From NCBI GenBank assembly GCA_943704525.1, contig CALSCQ010002637.1:1-40000 (forward strand): 40,000 bases of DNA, read 5' to 3'. Under the pieces are notes generated by a model, which made no database searches, was not told the DNA's origin, and was given only the letters and a program-made list of their open reading frames with translations. A program made the translations under genes and the position numbers. This stretch comes from Pigoraptor vietnamica. Lineage: Eukaryota; Opisthokonta; Filasterea. Shown here piece by piece: positions 1 to 11,800 of the stretch; within the stretch, counting starts at the first letter, position 1, and every line of letters begins with the position of its first letter.

Positions 1-2
1 GT

Positions 3-97
<95 letters not shown>

Positions 98-479
98 TGT
101 GTGCGTGCGTGTGTGCGTGTGTGTGTGTGCGCGCGCGCGCGTGTGTGTGTGCACAATTAGAGTGGGAACTCGACAGGTGGACACAAGTGGATCTCACCTT
201 CATGCGCTGCCTCGCTGCGCGGTATATCTCCACGCGTTGCGCCTCAAGCGCCTCCCTCTGCATAGCAAGCGATCGCATGTCGCGCGCATTCTGTGCGAGC
301 TCGGCGTCGAGTGCGTCCGCGCGCGCCTTCTCGTCCGCCGTGAGAACGAGATCATCATCATCCTCAAAATCATCCACGTCGAAGGGCTCGACCTCCTCAG
401 CTGCGCCGGCATCGTGAGGGTCCAGTAGCACGCAGTCGCCCTCCCCGTCGGAGTCCCCCGTCAGGTCAACGGTCGCCAT
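1..479 (-). CDS. 5' end of an unrecognised acidic protein gene (cut by window edge)
   Basis: The first exon runs from the ATG at 479 down to 198 (94 codons), and a GTGAG donor begins at 197. The rest of the gene lies beyond the left edge, and its first visible intron contains the long GT repeat. The N-terminus reads MATVDLTGDSD, a hydrophobic V-D-L core followed by acidic residues. That is the form of a SUMO-interacting motif. A second acidic patch with DDDDLVL follows near residue 45. Residues 50-94 are charged, without proline, and probably helical or coiled coil. I do not recognise the family. The acidic start and SUMO-like motif hint at a nuclear protein, but that is inference from a short fragment. 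The exon call rests on open frame, codon use like its neighbours, and a good donor. Confidence 0.6.
6..149. repeat. GT dinucleotide microsatellite with GC-rich tail
   Basis: An almost pure GT tract runs to about position 94. It then decays into mixed GT/GC alternation up to about 149. It lies in the first intron of the partial minus-strand gene, so it reads as CA repeats in that transcript. Alternating purine-pyrimidine DNA of this kind can adopt Z-DNA. Its length in an assembly is unreliable. Confidence 0.9.
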
Positions 480-885
480 TTGCAAAGGATGGAGACAGAC
501 GTCACCATCTCACAGAGGCGACAGTAGTTAACGCGCAGAGTTCGTCATGATCATGCCGCGATAACCCATCGATCACGGCTAAACGAAGCGAGTACAGCTT
601 CGCAGGTGTTTCTGAGAGAGGTGTTGCTCTGTGCCAAGCGCTCTCGTTACAATCAGCCTAAGTCGCCGACTTGTGTGCGCGCTGCGTGAGTGTCCAGCGG
701 ACAAATCCTACACTTGGTGGGCGTTCCCGATGGTGCCCGCAAGATGGTGTCACACTTCCTGCATGGCGGCAAGAGAAAGGCCTTTCCGGCGTTTCACAGC
801 CAGCGACTTCGTAACAACGCTCCCAGGAGTGCACTCCACGCACAATGAATGAGCCTGTATTAACACTTTCATACGAAGAACAAAG
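480..885. other. Intergenic region, no gene seen
   Basis: This stretch lies between the ATG of the partial gene and the stop codon of XPC; both genes are on the minus strand. It must hold the XPC 3' end and the promoter of the partial gene. The open frames inside it have no family resemblance and no plausible splice structure. I see no RNA gene. Confidence 0.6.
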
Positions 886-3754
886 TCAGTCCTCGCGCAC
901 GTCCTCGCCGCCGGCTCCCACAGCGCCCTGTTCGGCTCCGGGCGGCGGGTCGCTGTCCGTCACGTGCCCGCACGCGCATGTCTTTGTCCATCGTCCGCCG
1001 CTGTCCACGCGCAGAGAAGTGGCGTCGTACGCGTGCTCATGGCCCGTGGACGGCCCCTCGAACCGCCGCAGCAACCGCGAGCGAATGACGAGCGCCTTCG
1101 TGAGCCGCGCCCAGCGCGCGACGACCTCGGCCTCCCGCTTCGCGCGCGCCCGCTCGACCCTCCCGGACTCTTCGTGCTGCCAGGCGTCTTCAAGCAGCTG
1201 CGCGTGTTCCTGTGCGACGACAATGCCGTCGTGGAGTGGGGTGGACCTTCCCGCGCGAAATTCAAACCCAACGAGAGCCGGCGCGTGATCAATGCCGAGA
1301 CGACGCGCAATGGACGCAATGTTGTGCTGCCGCAAGTGCGCTGCGCCGGGCGGCAACATGGACCGCTTGAACAGTTCGACGCTGCCGTGCGCATTCTTGG
1401 GGACGACGCCATCGACGACAGGGCGCGCAACATACGGCTCCGTCTGCCACTCGCCAAAGAGAAGGGACTCCCGCTGCGAGTCGTCGCCTACACGGTCGTC
1501 CACCGAACGCTGACGCGAAGGGACTACCTTGAACGGCACCTCGCCTTCCCTCACAACACGCGCCACTTTGGCCCACGCGTCTCGCGAGTGCAAGTCCCTC
1601 ACGTTCGCCCTCGGAAAAACGGGCTCCCCGCGGCAATGACCAAGCACGGGCTCCCGAGGGTATATCGCCTGGAACTTGTGCACGTGACGCTCGAGCGCGT
1701 ACAGCGGGTGTCCCTTGTAGTCCGCGAGCGCCGTTGGAAGTGCGCGCGCCATTTGCGATGCGTCCAATAGCGCATCCTCTGTGGCCGCGAGCTCCTCATC
1801 ACGCGGGCGCAGGGGAGCGAGCGTCGACCGCCACCACGCGCACCCAGTAAACGGGTCCTCTGCTGCCTTGGCGCCCACGTCCGACATGCGAAAGCGGCGC
1901 ACGCGGGAGGGTTCCGGCACATATCTCCGCGTGACGTCACGCACACAGCCGTCGCCATCGACCGCAAGCACGTGCGATATTGGCCGCACGGCGCCAGCAA
2001 CGCACGCGGCGGCATTGTCCATCTCGCCCGCGGGCATCGCCACCGGCAACCACCGCGCGTGCCCGTCGCTCTCGCACAGCACCTCCATCCACGCGGACGC
2101 CCACGGGTCCTCCGACTTGGGTGCCGCTTCCACGCCCTCGATGGTCTCTGCTACAACGCCCGAATCGGCCGGTTTGCTTCTCCGTCGAGCGCGCGCCTTT
2201 CCCTTCGCGTCACGTGCCTGGCTGCCCGCATCGATCTCGCCCGTCTTCGGCTGAGAACCGCCGTCGTCAGCTTCGCCCGCGAGCCCCGCGAGCATCTCTC
2301 TGAACGCGCGCGCATCCGCATCCTCCTCCTCCCCGTCCTCCTCCGTCCCTCCCATCTCAGCGCGCACACTTCCCGGTGGTCGCAAAGGCGATACGCGGGG
2401 CGATAAGACAAGACGCGCACGAAGGCCAAGTTCCCTCGCCGCCGCCACGCTCAGAAACACAAACCGCTCGTGCGACGTTGTGCCGCGCGCAATGTCCTCG
2501 CAAAGCACAGCCACGAGCGGGTGCGAGACATCGCTCGCAGTGCCCTCATCCTCCTTCCCCTTGCCTTTGTCCGCTTTTGTTGTCGCACCGACAACGGCAG
2601 TAGCCGCGTCGCTCTCTCTATCTCCAGCGGCCCACACGCCCGCCTTTAACGTATCGTCAACATTCGCAGCCCCGCGCACGGCCTCAATTGCGGCGCGCAC
2701 CAGCACGTCCGCGTCGGCGTTCCCTAGCCTTCGCTTGGCATCCTCCAGCGACAGCCGCGAGGACAGTCGTGCGCGAAGCGTGCGGTCTTTAAGCGCGCGG
2801 TTAATGGAGAGCAACGTTGCGATGAGGCACACGAGATGCGCCATATGCACGCTTGCGAAGGCCTCACGTCGCTGTCGACCGATTTCGCGGAGCTCTTCTT
2901 CGCGCGCGGTGCGTTCTCTGCGTGAAAGAGGCGTCGATGAGCGATCACAGTCCAACTTTCCATCCATGTAGTGCCTCGCAAACGGCAAGAGACAGCCACA
3001 CACACACACACACACTGCCACCGACATGTATGTGCACACGTGCGCGTGTCACCATCCACGCACCGGCTTTCAGTTCCCGAAATTCAAGAGAGACAGCCAG
3101 CAAAACGGCGCACAGCACACCAACGCACCTTGCGCGCTCCTTCTCGCTCTTGATCTCCACGCTGATGCGAATGTTTTCCGTCGGTGTCTTGGTTAATGGG
3201 GGCGCCTCGTGCGTGGCGGGCTCGTCACGCGCGCCTGTTTCGTTCAACGTCCAGGCATCCGTCACTGACGAGACACAATCCGCCATCCCGAACCGATTGA
3301 CTGTACTCACGCGTGCGCGCTGCACGAACACGCCACCAGTACCCAGGCTCATACAAGGCAAGCATCGCAAGCACGCACCTTGCACAACTTCCCACACAAT
3401 GTCGTCGTCAGATTCGTCCTCCACGCGTTCCGTGTGCGCCTCGGCAGGGACCTCGCCCACCGTCGGCGACTCCGTCGCTACAGCCGCATCCATCGACACG
3501 GCAGGGCCGGCATCTTCGCCAGAATCCCCTTTCCGCGCGCGCTTCGCTGGTCGTCCATCACCCTTGCTCGCACGTCCCCTGCGCTTTGTCGATGCAGCAG
3601 GCGCACTGGGACTGTTCTCAACGGCATTCGATGATCCTGCGTCTCCTGCCTGCGGTGTCACGCGCGGCCGACGCACGCGTGGCGCAGGCTCAAAGTCGCT
3701 GTCGTCGCTCAGCGCGGGCAAGGCCGCCGTTGCCGTTTTGCGGCGGCGACCCAT
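886..3754 (-). CDS. XPC: DNA damage recognition protein XPC/Rad4
   Basis: Nucleotide-excision repair factor that senses helix distortion and recruits TFIIH. Three exons join in frame: 3379-3754, 3129-3264 and 886-2917, giving 847 residues. The N-terminus (1-125) is basic and acidic low-complexity sequence. A helical segment near residue 190 (HMAHLVCLIATLLSINRAL) matches the start of the Rad4 transglutaminase-like fold. The clearest part is C-terminal. BHD1 lies near residues 560-640 (YKGHPLYALERHVHKFQAIYP) and BHD2 follows. BHD3 is near 675-735 (VPKNAHGSVELFKRSMLPPG and VGFEFRAGRSTPLHDGIVV). The length is close to human XPC (940) and yeast Rad4 (754). I chose the ATG at 3754; another in-frame ATG lies at 3766. 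The second intron contains a short CA tract. XPC is divergent from POP7. Confidence 0.93.
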
Positions 3755-4138
3755 GGTCAAGAACACTGGATCTTCAAGCGATTCGTGTCACCGCGATTGC
3801 GAAACGAACCGCGCGGCGATTCGAATTGCCGCGGGTGTGCCGTGCATTCGTCAGCCCCCTCTTGTATGCGACGGAGCGCCGTGGCGCCGCTGTGTGGGAA
3901 CGAAAACTCAAAAGCGGCGGTAGCGGGAAGGTCGTTGCGGGAAACCGTGTTGGCGCGCGTGTTACAAGAGCGTAACCCTCACGGTGCGTCACACGCTCGC
4001 TTTGCACTGAAGAGGCAGTTGAACTCGGACCGGCCATATGTGCGGTGAGCGCTTTTCAGATTCCTCTGTTTGCTTTTTTTTTCTCCTTAGTACCGGTCAA
4101 GCCCATGCCTTCGACTGCATAAGCGTCCGCACGTGCGG
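3755..4138. promoter_or_regulatory. Divergent promoter region XPC / POP7
   Basis: There are 384 bases between the start codons of XPC (minus) and POP7 (plus), so both 5' regions must share this DNA. No TATA box in a convincing position is visible. Open frames here lack family resemblance. The role is inferred from gene orientation only. Confidence 0.5.
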
Positions 4139-4908
4139 ATGGCATCACAGGGTACGTGTGCGTGTGTGCGCGTGTTTCGCAAGAGCGACGCGTTGACTCA
4201 TCTTCGCACTCGCGGCGTTTGTCGCAGCGGCCGTGCGAAAGCGCGCTCCGCTTCGCCTCCCAAACCGAAAGAATGACTTGTATGTGACGCGGAATACGGA
4301 GTTCCCCGCGCAGCTGGATCGCGCACAGAAGCTGCTTGACGCAGGGTGGGGGCATTGCTGCCGAGAATCTCTTTTGGTTTCTCACCTTTGAACACATTCC
4401 GAATTGTTGTGTGTGTGTGTTCGTTTGTATATACGTACGTACGTGCGTGCGTGCGTGCGCGCGCGTGTGTGTGTCTCTTGTATGCTTGCGCATTCTGCAT
4501 ATTATGCCCGTCTTATGGCGTGTGTGTACGTGTATCGTTGTGCGCTCACACAAACACACGCAGCTTTGACGAAATCTTTATACACGGCCTCGGTGCGGCC
4601 ATCAACCGCGCCATCAATCTTGCACTAAGGTTACAAGAGCAGCACAAGGGCACTCTCAGTGTCGCCGCAAACACGTCCACTGTGGAGCTCGTGGACGATA
4701 TTGATCCGGCCGATGCGGTGCGTTTGCCTCTTCGTATTAGTTCCATTCGCTATGAGGGCGAGCACGTGGCGGCTGTGTGCGTCCGCAGAGATCGTACTGA
4801 CGCTGTTCTGACGCCTGTCGTATTGCGGTGCAGTCGCAGCTCCCAGGCGAACAGCGGCGCAACAACTCGGCCATTCACATTCGCGTGTACAGGGCGGGCA
4901 CCAAATGA
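4139..4908 (+). CDS. POP7: RNase P/MRP subunit POP7 (RPP20)
   Basis: Alba-fold subunit of RNase P and RNase MRP that binds the catalytic RNA with POP6/RPP25. Four exons, 4139-4151, 4228-4345, 4564-4717 and 4834-4908, join in frame to 119 residues, a little shorter than the human protein (140). Donors are GTACGT, GTGGGG and GTGCGT; acceptors all end in CAG. The family core is plain. VRKRAPLRLPNRKNDLYV comes early, QKLLDAG follows, then EIFIHGLGAAINRAINLAL, VAANTSTVELVDDIDP and finally RRNNSAIHIRVYRAGTK. The first exon codes only four residues plus one base. It was chosen because its phase-1 donor fits the exon 2 acceptor; an upstream ATG at 4038 with a GTGAGC donor also fits. Intron 2 contains GT and CGTG repeats. 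Confidence 0.92.
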
Positions 4909-5177
4909 CGCGTGTCTCTACATGATGCATGGGCGCGAATTAGCGTAACGTTTCCTGGACATAAACCGTGGCTCTATGTGATCTTCTCTCTTCTCTTTCT
5001 CTTCTCCCATCGTGCGATTTGTTGCGTTGCCGAAACAACATGGGCCGCAAGACGATGATTTGCGCGACGGTGTCATCAGACGTGCGATTTGAAATTGCAT
5101 TCAGCACGCAAACGAGCGGAACACGACAACGCGGCGCGCAACACAGCGACCACACACTGCAAGGCCAATCCATTCCC

Positions 5178-5627
5178 TCAGCGCTGCTTCTTGGGGCGGT
5201 CGCCCTTGAGCGACTTGACGTAGCCGTGGATAATCTTGGTGGAAGGAAAGCCGACTATCACCGTCTGCAGTCCCCACAGCGCGGCGGTCGAGAGGCCCGC
5301 CTTTTTCGCAATCAGGTACGCGTAGAGGCCCTCTCCCAGGTGCAGCGCACACGCCACCGCAAAGCCCGCCTGCATCAGCGTCGGGTAATCGTACGCAAGT
5401 GTGCGGATGAACGCCCCCGCGGCACCGAGCGAGTCGTAGGGAAAGAGATGCGGCTGAAACGCCACGACCTCAAACGCAGCGAGGCCCGACACAACCGCCA
5501 CCCACAGCCCGGGGTGGGGCACCTTGAAAAAGTCCTTCTGCATGGCGGGCATCCTGGCAATGTGGCGTTGCAAGGGCATGATGCGCTGTACAAAAGTCGG
5601 AAAATATGCGGAAAAAAAGTGCGCCAA
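5178..5627 (-). CDS. TMEM254: TMEM254-like small membrane protein (DUF4499)
   Basis: A single exon of 149 codons. It resembles the small eukaryotic TMEM254 family, whose function is not established. There are three likely membrane segments: GLWVAVVSGLAAFEVVAF, QAGFAVACALHLGEGLYAYL and ALWGLQTVIVGFPSTKII. Family landmarks are a YDSLGAAGAF loop, the HLGEGLYA motif inside segment 2, and a basic tail (KSLKGDRPKKQR). Human TMEM254 has 123 residues. The extra 15-25 residues here are N-terminal, so the true start may be an internal Met (MPLQRH or MPAMQK). It is divergent from URB1 and its 3' end faces that of POP7. Confidence 0.8.
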   Translation of the reverse strand: MAHFFSAYFPTFVQRIMPLQRHIARMPAMQKDFFKVPHPGLWVAVVSGLAAFEVVAFQPHLFPYDSLGAAGAFIRTLAYDYPTLMQAGFAVACALHLGEGLYAYLIAKKAGLSTAALWGLQTVIVGFPSTKIIHGYVKSLKGDRPKKQR

Positions 5628-5837
5628 ACCGTGTTACGCTGCCAGTAACAGGAACCCCGGATGTGGACTCGTCAGCGTATATCGATTTGGATACTAAGCC
5701 AGGTTCGTAATGCAAATGGAGCAACCTTGTAATTTATATCCGGGGTATTTACCACGTGCCAAACGGCAGGTGCGCCCAAGTTGGTGAAAGGGAGTAGCAA
5801 GAGGTCCTTGTCGTTGTACATCGCCTTTTCCTCACGC
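5628..5837. promoter_or_regulatory. Short divergent promoter TMEM254 / URB1
   Basis: Only 210 bases separate the two start codons, and the segment is more AT-rich than the coding DNA around it. It must carry both promoters. An in-frame ATG at 5781 would lengthen URB1 by 19 residues and shorten this gap further. Confidence 0.5.
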
Positions 5838-8800
5838 ATGGCGTCCGCAGCCGCCCTGACTGCGGGCGCCTTCCGCGATGCCCTCGGGTCGTCTGACCCG
5901 AGCCGCATCCACTCGACGCTTTCCGCCGTGTGCGCGGCGCTGGAGGGGGCGGACGGTGGACGACGCGATGCGCTCCATTTCTACGACTCCCCGCCGGCCA
6001 CCGTCATTAGTAGCGCGCCGTATGCGCTGTTGTGCGAGTACTTTGGGGCGTCGCGCGACTGTGAGGACCTCTTTCAGGTGTGGGAGAGGCAGAAGGCGCA
6101 GTGGAAGTTCACGGGGCTTACCGAGTCGATCCTCGACACGCTGCGGTGGATTGTCACGGCATCAGGATGGGACCCGGCGGTGCGAAGCAACGGCATCTTT
6201 CTGGTGAAGAAGATCATGGCGCAGCATGCGCGCTCCCTCTATCAGAGCCTGTCGTCGGATCGCGCGCGCCCGGCGAAGGCCGCGCTGCGTCTGTTGGTGG
6301 CCATGGTGGGCCAGTCGGTCGCCAGCGCACGTGACGTGCAGCAGTCGTTCAATTTCGCATACAAACCGTTGGAGAAGCTGCCCACGCGCCGTGCGGCCGC
6401 GGGCGAGTCGCCTGGGGACGACGTGCGCACGCACTTTGTCGCGTTTGCGCTTTCGTTTCTGCGGTGGGAGGACAGCCACCTGACCAAGCAGGTGCTGGAG
6501 ATCAAGGGCTTCGTGCCGTCCGTCCTCCGCGGCCTGGGGGCGGACCCTCCCCACGTGGTGTCCGCTGTGCTTGACACGCTTTCGTCGCGCGTCGTCAAGA
6601 GCCATTCCGTGCAGAAGAAGGTCAAGATTGCGTTCTTCAACCCCTCGGTGCTCGATCTCATCGCGCGGCTGTACGAGCGGCCTCCGTCGGAGGGAGAGGG
6701 TGCCGCGGACGGCGATCCCCGCATGGACGCGCACGCGTTTCTGCTGGACCTCTGCTGCGGCGCGGACGCCTGGCTGTCGTTTCCGGATCCCAAGTGGACG
6801 GCCGCGCGGCAGCCCGTGACCGGCGGCGCGAAGGGCAAGACGCGCAACCCCACTCTCCTCCGATTCGCACAGTCGCTGGTGACGGCCAATGAGGACCTTC
6901 TCGTGCAAGAGCTCGTGCTGGCCATCCTCTCGCGCTGTCCGGACATTGCCCAGCCGTACGTCTCGTCCGTGACGCTGGCGCTTGAGCCGCGCCTCAGCTT
7001 TCGGTGGCTGGCGAACGCGAGCCTGCTCACAAAAATCCTCGGGCGAACGCCGCACCCGCCGTTCGTGGGCAAGGCGGCGCCGCGGTCCCCGGCTGCCGTC
7101 CTCGAGCACATTCTGCCGGCGGTCCTGACGCGCCAAGCGCTCACGCACGGACTGCAGCACGCCTCGCCACTCGTGCGGTACACGACGCTGGGTCTCCTTG
7201 TCGCGGTCTTTGCGCAGGCGGACGTCGTGCACGCCGATGCCGTCGCTGCGTCGCGCGATGCATCGCCAGCCCAGTCGCAGGGCTGGATGGCGTTCTTCAG
7301 GCAGCTCCGCGAGGGTCTCCGGCGGCGACTGCCCGATGTCCAGACTGTCCTTGCGAGGCGCCAGAACGACCAGCCCACCGACGTGGATGCGCCCGCGCAG
7401 CAACAGTTGTCGTACGCGCGCGTTCTCGCCGTCATTCGCGGTTACTTGAGACACGCACCGGAGGCTCTCATCGAGTCCCGCTTCGACTACGGCAAGCTCG
7501 TTCCGCCGCTGCCCGTCCTCCTATCTCTGTCGTCTCCCTCGCAACTGTTCCTCGCCGAAATTCTTGCCGGCGCGGCAGGGTTCAAATGGCAGGCGAAGGC
7601 CGTGACGTCGGACGCGGGCCAAGCGACGCGACTCTCGACGCACTTTGCGGTGCTCGTGTATCTGGGGCAAGCGACGCAGGCCGACGCCGTTCGCGGCGCC
7701 CTCCGCCGCTTTGCACTCAGCGCGCTCGCGGACACGGGCCTGTTTGACGGCGGCGCGTCCATGCGTGCGGAACTGCGGCTGTGGGTGGACGCGCTGTGGG
7801 CCAGCGAAGACGCGATCGCGTTCCTGGACGCGGCCATTGCGGCTGCCGTGAAGGACCCCTATCCCCACATTGACGCTGTCGCGGACGCATTCCGCCGCGC
7901 GAACGAGGCGCAACAGGACGCGGCACAGGCCCCACCTTGCAGTCCCCTCCTCGCCAGCGCGCTCACACTCGCCGCGAGTGATGCGGCGACGACCCGCGAC
8001 GCAAGGACGTATCTCCGGCGGGTCGTCGTGTCGGTCGCATCCACCTTTCCTCACACTCTACCCATCGAGCTGCTTGTGCAGAAGCTGTGCGGCGATGACC
8101 TTTCGCGCGCCCTCTGCCGTACGATTGCATCGTGGAGCACCGGGCTCTCTCAAACGCTTCCGGACGTGGACAAGGCCGCTGCAAAGCGACTGGCGACGGC
8201 CGATGCCGCCATTTCCCGCGCTTTGGCGGGTGATGCGGGCGGGGGGGAGGCTCTCGCTGAAGCCGTCTTGGATCTGCCGTGGCCTATTGTCATGCACCGC
8301 CTCGTTCCACTCTCCGCGGCGCTCGACGCGCATGCGAACGCGCGGTGTGCCTTTGTGCGCCGGCTTGCGTCTGTCGATTGCGCCTCCTCCCTCTTCGCCT
8401 CGGCCGATGCTCTGGGTGCGATTGGCGGCGTAGAAGCGGACGAGCACGCGCACCTCTGGCGACTTCTGAACGAACTTCCGTACGGCGTGGCGCTTTCCCA
8501 CTGCGCGTCGCGGCTCCTGTTGGCCCGTCCGCCGGTCCTTTCGTATCTCATGGGAGCGCTGCACCACCGCTGCGAATCGGTCGCTATGGCATTCTCGCAT
8601 ACACTCCTTCTGCTGAGTTCGGTCATTGAAAGCGGCACCGGGTCGGCGGATGACGCGATGGACGGTGCAGTCCGCAGCCTGTACGCTCTTCTGGCGGAGG
8701 CCCTCTCGATCTCCGCCGGTTCTGCCGACGCTTCTCCGGCGTCACTCATGCAACTGTACGCGTCGCACGCGGTCGTCGAACGCCACTTTTTCCCCGATGG

Positions 8801-11800
8801 GCCCATGGACGCAGTTTCCGTCCTTGTCACGTGCGGTTCGACACTGCTCGCGACCGAGTTTCAATCTGCTCACGCTCAAGCGCATGAGAACGATCCTGCG
8901 CTGTCCGTCGCCCTCGCGCCACTGCTGGCACGCGTTCAGGCGCGCATTTCCGCGGCCGTTTCGCGCTGCAGAGCTGCGGCTGATACGGGTAAGAAGGCGA
9001 AGAAGGACGCCGGTGCGCAGAGCGATCACGTAACGCGGCTTCTTGTGTCCCTCCTCGGCGTTTATCGTCCTTTGTTTGCGCCTGCGGACGCCAGCAGAAT
9101 CACGCTCGAGCTCCTTTCCCTGCCGTCGCCCGCGTTCGGCGCTGGAGCAACGGCGTGGTCGCTCCTTGTGCTTATGCTGACGCGCGGCGACAGGGACGCT
9201 TCCGCGTCGCTGGACCTGTCTCGGGAGGGGTTCGCGAAGCTCGCGACGCTGATGCGCGCCTGTCCGTCGGCGGCAATTGATTCCGTTGTTGTCGACATTC
9301 TTGCTGCGTCGACACGCCGGGGCGTTGTGGGAGCGACTGACTACGCCGCCGTCGTGGGCGCCGATCTCGTCTCGTTCTGCCTCTCGGATGGCGCAAATTC
9401 ACTGCGCGTGCAGGCCGCGGCCATCCTAGTACGGGCGTCGCCGCACGCACGTGCCGCCTTTGAGGACGTGCTTCTCCTGGACAGGAAGTCAGGCGATTCC
9501 AAGGCGCTGTTGGCGACACCCACTGCGTGCGTGGCCCTTGCGTCCGCATACCTCGAGTCGCTCGGTGTGTCGACGGATATCCAGAAGGATGGCGGCGTTA
9601 CGCGTTCTCTGTCGGCACATCAACGGAGTGTTGTGCGAGTCTTGGGCGATGCGCTTGTTTCCGTCCTCGTGGCGTCGCTGCTGCGGCCGTCGACAGCAAC
9701 GACGGCTGTCGAAGTGGGCGTGGCTGTGGGTCTCGTGCGTGCCGAACCTTCGTACGCGGTATCTCTCGTTTGTGCGCTTGTGGACAGCGCAAGGGCTTCC
9801 GCGGATTGGGCTGTGAGCGCATCTCGCGTCGCAGGATTTGCGGCGGCATTGGCGGTGCGCTCGGGAATGGACGGCGCCGACAGTGCTGCGAAGCTACTCA
9901 TCCCCGCGCTCCTCTCTTTCCTTGGCGGCCGCATGCGCGCAGACACCGACCATGATCTTGCAGAGGAGGCCGCTGTTGGCGCGTGCGAGTCCGTCCTCGC
10001 CGTAGTCTCGGGCGGCGTCTTGTGTTCGCGAGACGTGGAAGCGCAGGCCAAGCTCTTTGCGACCGCGGCGTGCCGATGGCGCCTCGATGCGGCACCCGTG
10101 CTCACGCTCGTGCGCCGCATTCTGTCAATGGAGGGCGCCTCTTGGGCGAAGGGGTTCGCGTCCGTGGCGCTCGACACGCTCACGGACGCCCGCGGGTTTG
10201 AGGACGCCCTTGTGCGCGAGGACAGCGCGCCCGTGGAAGACGTTCTCGACGACGGGGGTGATGACAACAATGACGACGTCCCCGCGGCGGCTGGGAGGCG
10301 GTCGCGGGACGGTCACGAGGCCTTGCCGTCGGCGAAGGAAGCGCTCGTCCACCTCCTCTCCACTCTGGCGTCGCTCTCCCCTTCGGACTGCTGCCGCGCG
10401 CACCTTGTGCCACTATTGATGAGCGCGTATGGCGCGTCGCTGTCGCGCTGCGACCGCCTGCTCCTCGGTTTGCTCAACGCGTACGAGGCCGCCGGCATTT
10501 CCGTTGGAAACGAGGCGTTCATGTTCGGAACGGCATCGTTGGAGCGTCGTCGCGAGCGCAAGGAGCTGTTCTCGACCGGCCGCGGACTCTCCCTTCGCGC
10601 CATTGCGCACGAGTTCCTCGAATCGGTGGACCCCGCGCGCATGGCGTTTACAGCGGAAAACCTCCCGCCGTCCGTCGAGATGAGCCCAACCGCTGACGTG
10701 AGCGCGGACGCTTCGGTCACGCGTGCGTGCTACGACCCCGCGTTCCTGCTGCCACTCGTGGCGCAGGTGGCGTCTGTGGAGGATCCGCCGGACTGTCGCC
10801 GCCTGCTGGAGTGCGACTGCCTCTCTGTCGTAATCGCATCGCTCGCCGTGCGGTCGGAGGCCGTGCGTGCTGCGGCATACGAGGCGCTTGGGCTGCTCTA
10901 CGCCCTCGTGGACTCTGCGCGCTTCCGGGAGAAGCCGCAGGTCTATCTCCTGCTCTCCGCGCTCAAAAACGGCATTACGGGAGAGAACGAGCGTGTGCCG
11001 GGCGTCGTCGCGGCCTTTGTGTGCAGCTGCGCGCGCATCCTCCTCCGCCCGGACCATTTTTTGTACGCGACGGTCAACAAGTTTGTGCTGCAGCGGCCCG
11101 CGCTCGACCTCCGCGATGTGCCGCTGTTCTTCGCGCTCTTCAACAGCGCGTCGGGCGGCGGCGCCCACCGCAAGGAGCGCGCGTGGATGCTGCGCCTGCT
11201 CCACGCTGGAATCCGCGATGGTTTCGACCGCCGCATATACACGCGGAGGCACGTGTTTGAGCTCCTTCTCAGCTTCCTCGATTCGCCGCTCTCGGCAGAC
11301 GGCGGCGCTCGCAAGGCGGGCGTGAGGGTGATCGAGCGCGCGTGTGGCATTCCGACCGTCGCCGAGGATCTCGTCCGCCGCCTGGGGCTTGTCCCGTGGT
11401 TTCACGCTGCGTGTGCGTCGGCGCACAAGCACGGCGAAGGGCTGTGGCGGTCGCTGCTCCCCGCGGCTGCCGTGCTCGTCCGCACCCTCGCGCGGTCCGG
11501 TGCGATGTACCTTCCGGAGGAGTTTGTCTGGATGGCGCGCGCGTCGATCGAGTGGCTTGCGACCATGCCATCCACGGATCCGGCGACCGTGTCGGCCGTC
11601 GTGGAGCTGGTGGCGGGTGTGATGGCCTTTGCGCACGCGCACGTGTCGGCGTCGTATGGCCCCGCGGCCACGCGCGCGTCGCTCTTTGCGGACGTCACGG
11701 TCGCTCATGTGGCGCAGCTCATAGCCCTCTGGCGGCGGTACCTCGCGGCGTCTCCCGAGGACGGTGCACACGTCGCTGTCGCCGGCGCCATCTTGGACAT

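Noticed and set aside
886-1770. Plus-strand open frames opposite XPC (for example 964-1770)
   Set aside because: They are shadows of the XPC exon in GC-rich DNA and show no family resemblance.
3774-4048. 87-codon frames on both strands between XPC and POP7
   Set aside because: No family resemblance, and they lie in the shared promoter. The POP7 exons are better supported.
6162-7454. Long minus-strand open frame of 430 codons inside URB1
   Set aside because: It is an antisense shadow. Its Arg-rich composition mirrors the GC-rich codons of URB1.
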